Assembly: GCA_021199135.1 (NCBI GenBank)
Contig: JAJQIQ010000108.1
Coordinates: 1-6,090 of the forward strand
Direction of reading: 5' to 3'
DNA from: Clostridiales bacterium
GTDB lineage: Bacteria > Bacillota > Clostridia > Lachnospirales > Lachnospiraceae
Length of the DNA stretch: 6,090 nucleotides
A model generated the notes under the pieces. That model was not told where the DNA came from. It saw nothing but the letters and a program-made list of their open reading frames with translations, and did no database searches. Position numbers and translations under genes: made by a program. This document shows, one piece after another, positions 1-4,019 of this stretch. Numbering within the stretch: position 1 is the stretch's first letter; each line of letters starts with the position of its first letter.

Positions 1-1
1 G

Positions 2-178
2 ATGGCACTTGTCATAGCGGCGCTGATGATCGCGCTCATAGCGCTCATCGTGACGATCGCATGCCTGGTGCTCTCGTGGAACCAGATCAACGAGGCGAAC
101 GAGGACATCGGAAGGCTGAAAGGGACGATCGAGGACCTGAAATACGAGCTTGAGCTTTATGCGAGGGAGGGGAGGTGA
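2..178 (+). CDS. Small membrane-anchored coiled-coil protein (possibly 5' truncated)
   Basis: An open frame runs from an ATG at base 2 to TGA at 176-178 and encodes 58 residues. Residues 2-24 are almost entirely Ala/Leu/Ile/Val and form one transmembrane helix. Residues 27-56 are charged and heptad-like (I29, I36, I43, L46, L50 spacing), which suggests a short cytoplasmic or extracytoplasmic coiled coil. The window begins one base before the ATG, so the true start and its ribosome site cannot be seen and the gene could begin upstream. The family is not recognised. A single TM helix plus a short coiled coil occurs in many tiny phage proteins (holin-like, spanin-like or membrane-tethering), but nothing here decides between these. 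Its stop lies inside the ribosome site of the next gene, so the two are probably cotranscribed. Confidence 0.6.
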   Translation: MALVIAALMIALIALIVTIACLVLSWNQINEANEDIGRLKGTIEDLKYELELYAREGR

Positions 179-183
179 CGCGC

Positions 184-369
184 ATGGAGGATGAAACGCA
201 AATCAAGGAAACGGAAGCCGGGCCGCTCATGGCGATGTTTCTGAAACTGCCATACGGCGACCAGCGCGAGGTGATCGGCTTCACGAAGGCGCTCGACATG
301 ATGTCCCCGGAAAAGGCCGGGGACGGCAAGGGGAAAACAAAAGCGAGCAGCAGGAGGGACGAGGCATGA
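184..369 (+). CDS. Small hypothetical protein (61 aa)
   Basis: I chose ATG 184 because a GGAGG at 171-175 lies 8 nt upstream. A GTG at 175 would add three residues (MTR) but overlaps that ribosome site, so it is less likely. The product is 61 aa: an acidic N-terminus, a central segment with L-x-x-L-P-x-x-D-Q-R-E-V followed by a hydrophobic helix (about residues 18-38), and a Lys/Ser/Arg-rich flexible tail. The LPxxDQREV pattern resembles the short helical motif found in the tails of some XRE regulators and small antitoxin-like proteins, but this is only a resemblance. The function is unknown. The gene ends in a 4-bp ATGA overlap with the next gene, and its last codons carry that gene's ribosome site. 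Confidence 0.65.
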   Translation: MEDETQIKETEAGPLMAMFLKLPYGDQREVIGFTKALDMMSPEKAGDGKGKTKASSRRDEA

Positions 370-605
370 CGGCATACAAATTCGAGGCGCGTTATTACGG
401 AACCGCAAGCCACAGGGGCCGAACGGCCGGGATTGAGATCGAGGACGACGCGGCGTCCGAACTGGAATGTTACAGGAGGGCGATGGATGCCGCGTGCGGC
501 ATGGAGAATGACGGCGAGGTCCTCGTGTCGCTGACGCGGCTGTGCATAAGCACCGGCGCGGAGTTTCCGATGAATCTGCCCGCAGGCGACGGCGATGAGG
601 AATGA
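366..605 (+). CDS. Hypothetical protein (79 aa)
   Basis: The start ATG 366 overlaps the preceding TGA (ATGA) and has a strong AGGAGGG at 352-358 with a 7-nt spacer. The 79-residue product is acidic and soluble-looking. It begins with a beta-like segment (YKFEARYYG) followed by a helix rich in Ala/Glu/Cys and ends in an acidic tail (DGDEE). No motif or family is recognised. Position and coupling suggest one unit of an early-gene operon. The stop at 603-605 lies before the preferred start of the following gene, so the two do not overlap if that start is right. Confidence 0.7.
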   Translation: MTAYKFEARYYGTASHRGRTAGIEIEDDAASELECYRRAMDAACGMENDGEVLVSLTRLCISTGAEFPMNLPAGDGDEE

Positions 606-627
606 ACAAATGAAAGGAGAGGCGGCA

Positions 628-906
628 ATGAAAGAAAAGGCATACAGGGACGAGAAGATCGACTACACGGGCTACCTGGCGGAGAGGCCGGAAGAGACCG
701 ACAGGACGAGGGCGGGCCAGATGGCCGCCGAGGCGATAAGGAGGCTGGCGGACCTGCCGGAGCTTGACAGGAAGGAGCTTTTTACGCTGACGCCATACGA
801 GGACGGCATCGTAGGAATATGGAGATCGGACGGGCGGTTCTTCCGCTGCTACGACACGAACAAGCACAGGTGGTTCTCCGGCGCGCCGGGGGACTGCAAA
901 GACTAG
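628..906 (+). CDS. Hypothetical protein (92 aa)
   Basis: ATG 628 is preferred because AAAGGAG (613-619) lies 8 nt upstream. In-frame ATGs at 595 and 610 would give up to 11 more residues but have no comparable ribosome site. The 92-aa product has a charged helical first half (about 25-52, with R-R-L-A-D-L-P-E-L-D-R) and a second half rich in Trp, Phe, Arg and Tyr (W69, W87 area) that looks like a small beta domain. The family is not recognised. Eight of its eleven Arg codons are AGG, unlike the CGN-rich genes further right. A 42-base AT-rich gap separates it from the XRE gene. Confidence 0.7.
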   Translation: MKEKAYRDEKIDYTGYLAERPEETDRTRAGQMAAEAIRRLADLPELDRKELFTLTPYEDGIVGIWRSDGRFFRCYDTNKHRWFSGAPGDCKD

Positions 907-948
907 GAAGAAGTGCCGTTCAATTAATTTTTGGCGGAGGTGATCTGC

Positions 949-1392
949 ATGAAGTTTAACGCGAAGTTAAGGCAAGCCATGCGGGAGCTGGAAATCAGCC
1001 AGGCGGAGATGGCGGCCGCCACGGGAAAAAGCGAGGCGTCCATAAGCCAGTACCTTTCAGGGAAGCAGGTTCCCCCGGAGGGGGCGCAGAGGGAGATCGC
1101 AGCGGCCCTCGGGCTGGACGAGGACTATTTCACGCAAGACGGCGACGAGCCTGCGGGAATCCACCGCATGACGGTGCAGGATGCGGCGCGGCTGCTCCAC
1201 GCATCCATCGCGACCGTAGCGATGGGATTGCAGCAAAGGGTTTTCCCGTGGGGTTACGCCATACGGACTGGCGAGCACAGGTGGGCGTACATAATCAACG
1301 CCGACAGGTTTGAGGCGGTCGAGGGCGTAAATGCCAAAGCCGTGACGGGGAAAATAACCATGGAGGAAAAGGAAGATGAAAGGAGTGCTTAA
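949..1392 (+). CDS. XRE-family regulator with second excisionase-like DNA-binding domain
   Basis: ATG 949 is chosen because GGAGGTGAT (936-944) sits just upstream; a TTG at 931 would overlap that site. The product is 147 aa. Residues about 4-60 form a Cro/C1-type helix-turn-helix: SQAEMAAATGKS (helix 2 and turn), then the recognition helix EASISQYLSGK. Residues about 72-124 form a second small domain that begins MTVQDAARLLHAS, continues GLQQRVFPWGYA and ends in a W-x-Y-x-I strand. This pattern is typical of excisionase/MerR-like domains in Firmicutes phage proteins. The protein is inferred to bind DNA and act as a transcription regulator of the element, possibly at the palindromes around 2709-2765. 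It overlaps the next gene by 17 bp, so the two are coupled. The specific target is not known. Confidence 0.88.
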   Translation: MKFNAKLRQAMRELEISQAEMAAATGKSEASISQYLSGKQVPPEGAQREIAAALGLDEDYFTQDGDEPAGIHRMTVQDAARLLHASIATVAMGLQQRVFPWGYAIRTGEHRWAYIINADRFEAVEGVNAKAVTGKITMEEKEDERSA

Positions 1393-2314
1393 GGAGACGG
1401 ACAAGGCCGGGATGATATTCGCGGCGATAGACGACAGGGCTGCATTCATCTACGGCCAGACCAAGACGGGAGAGGCCGCGATCGCGGACGTGTCGGGATT
1501 TTTCAGGTCGATATACACCCGCACCGGGATAATACCGACGACGGCGCATTACATCGCGGAATTTGACCCGCCCGTAAGCCCCCGGGAATCCTCGAGGGCG
1601 CAGCAGGAGGAGCCCGAATATGAGTCGGACGATGACTGCGATGACGACGATGAAGAGGATGATGAGCCAGACGACGATGAAGATGATCCGGACGGCGACG
1701 AGGAATATGAAGACCCGGAGGATGAGGAATACGATCCGGATGATGAGCCGGACGAGGGCGTAGACGATGAGCTCGAGGAATCGGAGGACGAAGATGAGGG
1801 CGAGGACGACGAGCCGGACGAGACGACCGACGGGCAGCAGGAGGCGTTGGATGCGGAGGATGAGGCGCAGGCCGCGATCCATAAGCTGCTTGCACAAGAG
1901 CTGGAGCTGGGCGTGGAGAAAGAAAAAAATGAACCGTCCGGCCCCATCCCGATACCGCCGCGCCACAAGACGATGGAAGAGCAGAAGTCGCTCGAGGAGC
2001 GCATCATAGAGATGCGCGACCGCAACATGGCGACGAACCGCATCGCGGAACGCCTCGCGATACCGTTCATGCGCGTCATGGAAATCATCGAGGCCGAGGA
2101 AAGGCGGCGCGAAGAGCAGCCAGCGGATGAGCCGGAGCACAAGAAAGGCTATAGAATCTCCGATCAGACGCGCGACGCCGTGATCCGGATGTACAACGAT
2201 GGCGGCAAATACAGTGAGATAACGGAGATATTCAACATATCGCCCTCGAGCCTCGACCGGATCATAAAAAGGGCAGCCGCCGAGGGCAAGATCGCAAAGG
2301 AGGGCAAGTCATGA
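1376..2314 (+). CDS. Putative DNA-binding protein with long acidic linker and two C-terminal HTHs
   Basis: ATG 1376 has GGAGG at 1362-1366 (9-nt spacer) and overlaps the XRE gene. The product is 312 aa. Residues 1-64 form a compact N-terminal domain (GMIFAAIDDRAAFIYGQ) that is not recognised. Residues about 78-163 are an extreme Asp/Glu tract: 52 of residues 81-150 are D or E, with few hydrophobics and three D-D-E-P-D repeats, so it is almost certainly disordered. Residues about 200-245 (EERIIEMRDRNMATNRIAERL) and 256-305 (RDAVIRMYNDGGKYSEITEIFNISPSSLDRII) read as two helix-turn-helix units similar to transposase/resolvase-type HTHs. It may be a regulator or a replication accessory factor; no catalytic motif is visible. 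The acidic stretch could mimic DNA or recruit a basic partner (inference). The next gene starts within its stop (ATGA). Confidence 0.85.
   Translation: MKGVLKETDKAGMIFAAIDDRAAFIYGQTKTGEAAIADVSGFFRSIYTRTGIIPTTAHYIAEFDPPVSPRESSRAQQEEPEYESDDDCDDDDEEDDEPDDDEDDPDGDEEYEDPEDEEYDPDDEPDEGVDDELEESEDEDEGEDDEPDETTDGQQEALDAEDEAQAAIHKLLAQELELGVEKEKNEPSGPIPIPPRHKTMEEQKSLEERIIEMRDRNMATNRIAERLAIPFMRVMEIIEAEERRREEQPADEPEHKKGYRISDQTRDAVIRMYNDGGKYSEITEIFNISPSSLDRIIKRAAAEGKIAKEGKS
1601..1864 (+). repeat. Degenerate GAN-codon tract encoding acidic repeats
   Basis: This coding stretch is built almost entirely of GAT/GAC/GAG/GAA codons. Three near copies of an 18-bp unit encoding D-D-E-P-D-[DE] start at 1658, 1739 and 1805 (GATGATGAGCCGGACGAG and variants), and shorter GATCCGGA units lie between them. 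The pattern suggests growth by slippage or unequal recombination of a simple sequence while keeping the reading frame. Confidence 0.6.
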
Positions 2315-2478
2315 GGATAGGATTGCAGACAAAATTTCAGTTGCACAACGGGACATTTCCGGCGATAGACATGACGGTGCTTCAGGCCATATTTGGCTAT
2401 GAGGCGGTGATCGGAGACGGCAAGCTCAATGCCATAAGCCGGGATGAGAAAAACATGGAGGTGATGTACATATGCTGA
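2311..2478 (+). CDS. Small hypothetical protein (55 aa)
   Basis: An ATG at 2311 overlaps the previous stop (ATGA at 2311-2314) and follows a strong AAAGGAGGG at 2296-2304 with a 6-nt spacer. The frame stays open to TGA 2476-2478 and encodes 55 residues, beginning MRIGLQTKFQLHNGTFPAID and ending MEVMYIC. It looks like a small alpha/beta protein without transmembrane or known motifs, and the family is not recognised. Its final codons contain GGAGGTGAT, the ribosome site of the following zinc-ribbon gene, and the two genes overlap by 7 bp. It is easily missed because of its length, but the ribosome site and the double overlap make it credible. Confidence 0.7.
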   Translation: MRIGLQTKFQLHNGTFPAIDMTVLQAIFGYEAVIGDGKLNAISRDEKNMEVMYIC

Positions 2479-2663
2479 CCTGCAAGATCTGTGGCTCGAA
2501 TTGCGATGCAGCCGATCTCGTTAACGGAATCTGCGATGATTGCCGTGAACTGCGCGAGAGGCGCGATGAGATCAAAGAGCGGCACAAGCTCGCCGAGATG
2601 ACGCCCCCTTTCGGGCTCCTCAAGAAAGAAAGACTGGATAGGGGTAAAAAATGGACGGCTTGA
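2472..2663 (+). CDS. Small zinc-ribbon protein (63 aa)
   Basis: ATG 2472 overlaps the preceding gene by 7 bp and follows GGAGGTGAT (2457-2465), a near-perfect complement of the 16S 3' end. The 63-residue product has C4-x2-C7 (CKIC) and C21-x2-C24 (CDDC), a typical Cys4 zinc ribbon with a 13-residue loop that contains an extra C11. A highly charged helix follows (RELRERRDEIKERHKLAE, about 25-42), then a basic tail. Zinc-ribbon peptides of this size are common in phage early operons as nucleic-acid- or protein-binding adaptors, but the exact role is unknown. It is the last gene of the left run. Its stop codon lies inside a 9-bp stem that acts as an intrinsic terminator on the opposite strand. 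Confidence 0.75.
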   Translation: MLTCKICGSNCDAADLVNGICDDCRELRERRDEIKERHKLAEMTPPFGLLKKERLDRGKKWTA

Positions 2664-2676
2664 GGCAAAGCCGTCC
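2646..2676 (-). terminator. Intrinsic terminator, minus strand
   Basis: The arms GGACGGCTT (2653-2661) and AAGCCGTCC (2668-2676) form a perfect 9-bp stem with a 6-nt loop. Read on the minus strand the hairpin is followed by A and then six T (complement of A2646-A2651), the classic rho-independent layout. On the plus strand the hairpin is followed by GGAGTCC with no T run, so it is not a standard terminator for the upstream operon. Confidence 0.75.
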
Positions 2677-2708
2677 GGAGTCCAAAATATGACATATCAG
2701 GGAAAATC

Positions 2709-2723
2709 TTGTGTGCCACACAA
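2709..2723. promoter_or_regulatory. 15-bp perfect palindrome, operator candidate
   Basis: TTGTGTG-C-CACACAA is a perfect inverted repeat with a single central base. Its size and symmetry fit a dimeric HTH repressor site. It lies beside the overlapping promoter elements, so the XRE-family protein encoded at 949-1392 is a reasonable but untested ligand. Confidence 0.5.
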
Positions 2724-2743
2724 TGATTAACACTATATATAGT
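2709..2743 (+). promoter_or_regulatory. Possible plus-strand promoter for rep
   Basis: TATAGT (2738-2743; 5/6 to consensus) and TATATA (2734-2739) could serve as -10 elements for rightward transcription into rep. TTGTGT (2709-2714) is the nearest -35-like sequence, but its spacing is 19 nt to TATATA and 23 nt to TATAGT. The match is therefore weak. If real, it would overlap the leftward promoter, so the two would be mutually exclusive. Confidence 0.3.
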
Positions 2744-2752
2744 ATATCATTG
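2721..2752. repeat. Imperfect palindrome centred on ACTATATATAGT
   Basis: CAATGAT (2721-2727) and ATCATTG (2746-2752) flank a perfect 12-bp palindrome ACTATATATAGT (2732-2743); the inner spacers differ (4 versus 2 nt). The element contains the -10 boxes of the leftward and possible rightward promoters, so it could be an operator or an easily melted site. Confidence 0.5.
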
Positions 2753-2769
2753 TTATGCGCACAACGCAA
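2741..2769 (-). promoter_or_regulatory. Sigma70-type promoter with extended -10, facing left
   Basis: Read on the minus strand: -35 TTGCGT (2769-2764), exactly 17 nt, then -10 TATACT (2746-2741; 5/6 to consensus) preceded by TGA, which supplies an extended -10 (TGN). A second overlapping reading, TTGTGC-17-TATATA, is also present. The promoter faces away from rep and no minus-strand gene lies downstream. Confidence 0.55.
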
Positions 2770-2771
2770 GA

Positions 2772-2803
2772 AAATTTTTGCGGATTCCCTGAAATTTCTG
2801 CGG
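2772..2803 (+). repeat. Two 12-bp direct repeats at 20-bp spacing
   Basis: AAATTTTTGCGG (2772-2783) and AAATTTCTGCGG (2792-2803) match at 11 of 12 positions and are offset by 20 bp, about two helical turns. They lie just before rep and partly inside the adjacent hairpin, as expected of protein-binding repeats. Function is not shown. Confidence 0.45.
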
Positions 2804-2816
2804 CCTTGCGCCGCAG
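2798..2816. repeat. GC-rich hairpin upstream of rep (possible Rep nick-site hairpin)
   Basis: CTGCGGC (2798-2804) and GCCGCAG (2810-2816) form a 7-bp stem with loop CTTGC. No T run follows on either strand, so it is not an intrinsic terminator. A hairpin close to an HUH rep gene could be part of a double-strand origin, but no conserved nick sequence is recognised. Confidence 0.4.
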
Positions 2817-2864
2817 GACGACCTTGTAATTGATATTAACAACTCGACCAAAGGGGAATCTGAA

Positions 2865-3782
2865 ATGTGCAGCACCAAAAAGAAAAGCCGAGGTTTGAGG
2901 AACCCCCCAGAATATGACCCAGAGCTTCTGTGCCCGGAAGAGTGCCTGGAGGAATATCAATGTCGCCTAGCGGATCGGCTGGCACGGCACCGCAAGCGTC
3001 TCGAGTATGCCCTCAAAGAGATACGGGCAGGGAATCAGCTGGAAGTGGAGATATATCCGCTCTTTGCTCGGATGGATGATGTGCCTGAATCTGCAAGGAT
3101 AAAGCGGGACAACAGCAAGGCCCAGCGGAATTTGAACGACAAGAACGCGAGGAAGCGCCTAGTGCGCCTCGTCAACACAAATTTCGTCAACGGCGATCTG
3201 TGGATAACCCTCACCTACGATGACGGCCACCTGCCCGCGGACATGGAACGGGCTCAGCGCGACATCCGCAACTGGATCAGGCGGGTGAATTACCGCCGGG
3301 GGAAACAGGGGCTCCCGAAAGCCAAGTACATCTACGTCACCGAGCACGGCACAAAGACTGGCCGCTTCCATCATCATGTCGTAATGGACGGCGCATTGTC
3401 GGGGGATGAGATTGAGGGTCTTTGGAGGCTCGGCCGCCGCAATGAGATACGGCACCTCGACGCGGACGAGGACGGCTTTTCTGGGATGGCAAATTATATA
3501 GCCAAGGAAAAGGACCGCGAGAAGTACGAGAAAAGATGGAGCTCGTCGCAGGGGCTCAAGGAACCAGGCGTAAAGATCGTAAAGTCCAAACGTCCGCATC
3601 AGCAGTCTAAGACTTACAAAAAGATCGCAACCTATGTGAGCGAGATGGTGAAGGATCAGGGCTCCATCGAGGACCAGATGCGCCGTTGGTACCCAGATTA
3701 CACATTCACCTCGGCGCGGATCAGGCACAACTCATTTAACGGCATGATCTACATCCAGGCGAAAATGAGATTGCAGATTTGA
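2865..3782 (+). CDS. HUH-family rolling-circle replication initiator protein (Rep)
   Basis: ATG 2865 follows AAGGGG (2851-2856) with an 8-nt spacer; this is a weaker ribosome site than its neighbours have. The 305-aa protein carries the motifs of HUH endonucleases. Motif 1 is LWITLTYDDGHLP (112-124). The metal-binding HUH motif lies in RFHHHVVMDG, with H169, H170 and H171. The catalytic-tyrosine motif is Y211-I-A-K214 (Y-x-x-K) in the helix after it. This is the single-Tyr replication-protein type related to G2P/ORF2 Reps, found in filamentous phages, microviruses and many Firmicutes elements. Known family members nick one strand at an origin and stay bound to the 5' end. The N-terminal ~100 residues are charged and helical; the C-terminal ~70 residues are less conserved. 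No helicase domain is present, so a host or element helicase is needed. Arg codons are mainly CGN, unlike the AGG-rich left block. Confidence 0.88.
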   Translation: MCSTKKKSRGLRNPPEYDPELLCPEECLEEYQCRLADRLARHRKRLEYALKEIRAGNQLEVEIYPLFARMDDVPESARIKRDNSKAQRNLNDKNARKRLVRLVNTNFVNGDLWITLTYDDGHLPADMERAQRDIRNWIRRVNYRRGKQGLPKAKYIYVTEHGTKTGRFHHHVVMDGALSGDEIEGLWRLGRRNEIRHLDADEDGFSGMANYIAKEKDREKYEKRWSSSQGLKEPGVKIVKSKRPHQQSKTYKKIATYVSEMVKDQGSIEDQMRRWYPDYTFTSARIRHNSFNGMIYIQAKMRLQI

Positions 3783-3792
3783 GGAGGAACCC

Positions 3793-3924
3793 ATGAACCG
3801 GAGGAATAGGAGGACGCGAAATCACGACCCGACCGCATCGGCGGCCACATGGAACGCATCAATTTGGTCAATCACGCGCCCGCCCGGAGACGGACAGCCG
3901 GGCGGGCAATCAAACAAACGTTAG
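3793..3924 (+). CDS. Possible small protein (43 aa)
   Basis: Directly after rep, an AGGAGG (3782-3787, overlapping the rep stop) precedes ATG 3793 by 5 nt, and the frame is open to TAG 3922-3924. The 43 residues begin MNRRNRRTRNHDP and are basic, with two Trp and a Pro/Gly-rich tail. The strong ribosome site argues for translation. Against it, the 3' half is occupied by a 10-bp GC hairpin and the stop lies within the first of three direct repeats, so the sequence is also shaped by cis functions. A competing frame starts at ATG 3849 (36 aa, to 3959) but lacks a good ribosome site. No family is recognised. Confidence 0.4.
   Translation: MNRRNRRTRNHDPTASAATWNASIWSITRPPGDGQPGGQSNKR
3878..3907. 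repeat. Strong 10-bp GC hairpin
   Basis: GCCCGCCCGG (3878-3887) and CCGGGCGGGC (3898-3907) are perfect inverted arms with a 10-nt loop. Neither strand has a following T run, so it is not a simple terminator. It abuts the first direct repeat at 3911, which suggests a joint cis element (origin, attenuator or protein site). Confidence 0.6.
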
Positions 3925-3993
3925 ATAAAATGCGTAAAATTCGAACAAAAGTTAGATAAAATAAGAGCAACGACAAACAAACGTTAGATAAAA
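3911..3993 (+). repeat. Three 20-bp direct repeats (iteron- or centromere-like)
   Basis: CAAACAAACGTTAGATAAAA occurs at 3911-3930 and identically at 3974-3993, with an 18/20 copy at 3942-3961. The start-to-start distances are 31 and 32 bp, close to three helical turns, so bound proteins would sit on one face. The array ends 26 bases before the ParB-like gene. It contains no canonical parS palindrome and no -35 boxes, although each copy carries a TAAAA[TA] reminiscent of a -10. It is a candidate binding site for the ParB-like protein or for Rep. Confidence 0.75.
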
Positions 3994-4019
3994 AATCAGA
4001 GGAGAGGAGAGCAAAGGCA

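Larger units (their letters stand above)
2646..2734 (-). ncRNA. Predicted ~88-nt small RNA, minus strand
   Basis: The minus strand has a promoter with -10 at 2746-2741 and -35 at 2769-2764, giving a start near 2733-2734. An intrinsic terminator ends at about 2646. The resulting RNA of roughly 85-90 nt has no convincing ORF. Its internal parts can fold into a hairpin from the 2709-2723 palindrome and the terminator hairpin. It is antisense to the last codons of the zinc-ribbon gene and to any transcript that reads through from the left operon towards rep. A regulatory (antisense or trans-acting) role is inference. Confidence 0.45.
2664..2864. other. 201-bp gene-free control region before rep
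   Basis: No convincing + strand gene is present. In order, the region contains the right arm of the minus-strand terminator, the palindrome ATATG-A-CATAT (2687-2697), the operator-like palindrome (2709-2723), the AT-rich promoter palindrome (2721-2752) and GTTATGCGCACAAC (2752-2765; imperfect). Next come two direct repeats (2772-2803), a GC hairpin (2798-2816) and an imperfect inverted repeat TTGTAAT/ATTAACAA (2824-2842). It is clearly more AT-rich than the flanking genes. It probably combines promoter, operator and perhaps origin functions. Confidence 0.6.

Noticed and set aside
764..769. Perfect TTGACA -35 box inside the 92-aa gene
   Set aside because: No acceptable -10 lies 15-19 bp downstream; it is explained by the coding sequence for Leu-Asp-Arg.
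157..867. 236-aa minus-strand ORF
   Set aside because: Arg/Pro/His-rich low-complexity translation without a ribosome site. It is opposite three + strand genes with strong ribosome sites and overlaps.
1620..2009. +1-frame ORFs in the acidic tract (47 aa from ATG 1620 and then 1767-2009), one preceded by AGGAGG
   Set aside because: Reading GAN-rich codons one base out gives ATG/ACG/AGG, so Met/Thr/Arg-rich low-complexity peptides arise automatically. The Shine-Dalgarno is part of the in-frame QQE codons.
1295..2142. Long open frames on the minus strand (281, 197 and 130 aa) opposite the acidic gene
   Set aside because: They are shadows of the GAN-codon tract: one is poly-Ser, one Leu/Val/Ile-rich and one Pro/Arg/His-rich. 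They have no ribosome sites, and the + frame has a strong start and recognisable HTHs.
2653..2676. Plus-strand terminator for the left operon
   Set aside because: The hairpin is good but no T run follows on the + strand, so it is annotated as a minus-strand terminator only.
2733..2960. 75-aa minus-strand ORF covering the rep start and control region
   Set aside because: It lies largely upstream of the predicted leftward transcription start, lacks a ribosome site and would cross the promoter elements.
3159..3728. 189-aa minus-strand ORF opposite rep
   Set aside because: The + strand encodes an HUH Rep with intact motifs. The antisense frame has no recognisable domain.
3911..3993. CRISPR array
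   Set aside because: There are only three short repeats, the gaps are 11-12 bp (too short for spacers) and no cas gene is present; iteron-like spacing fits better.
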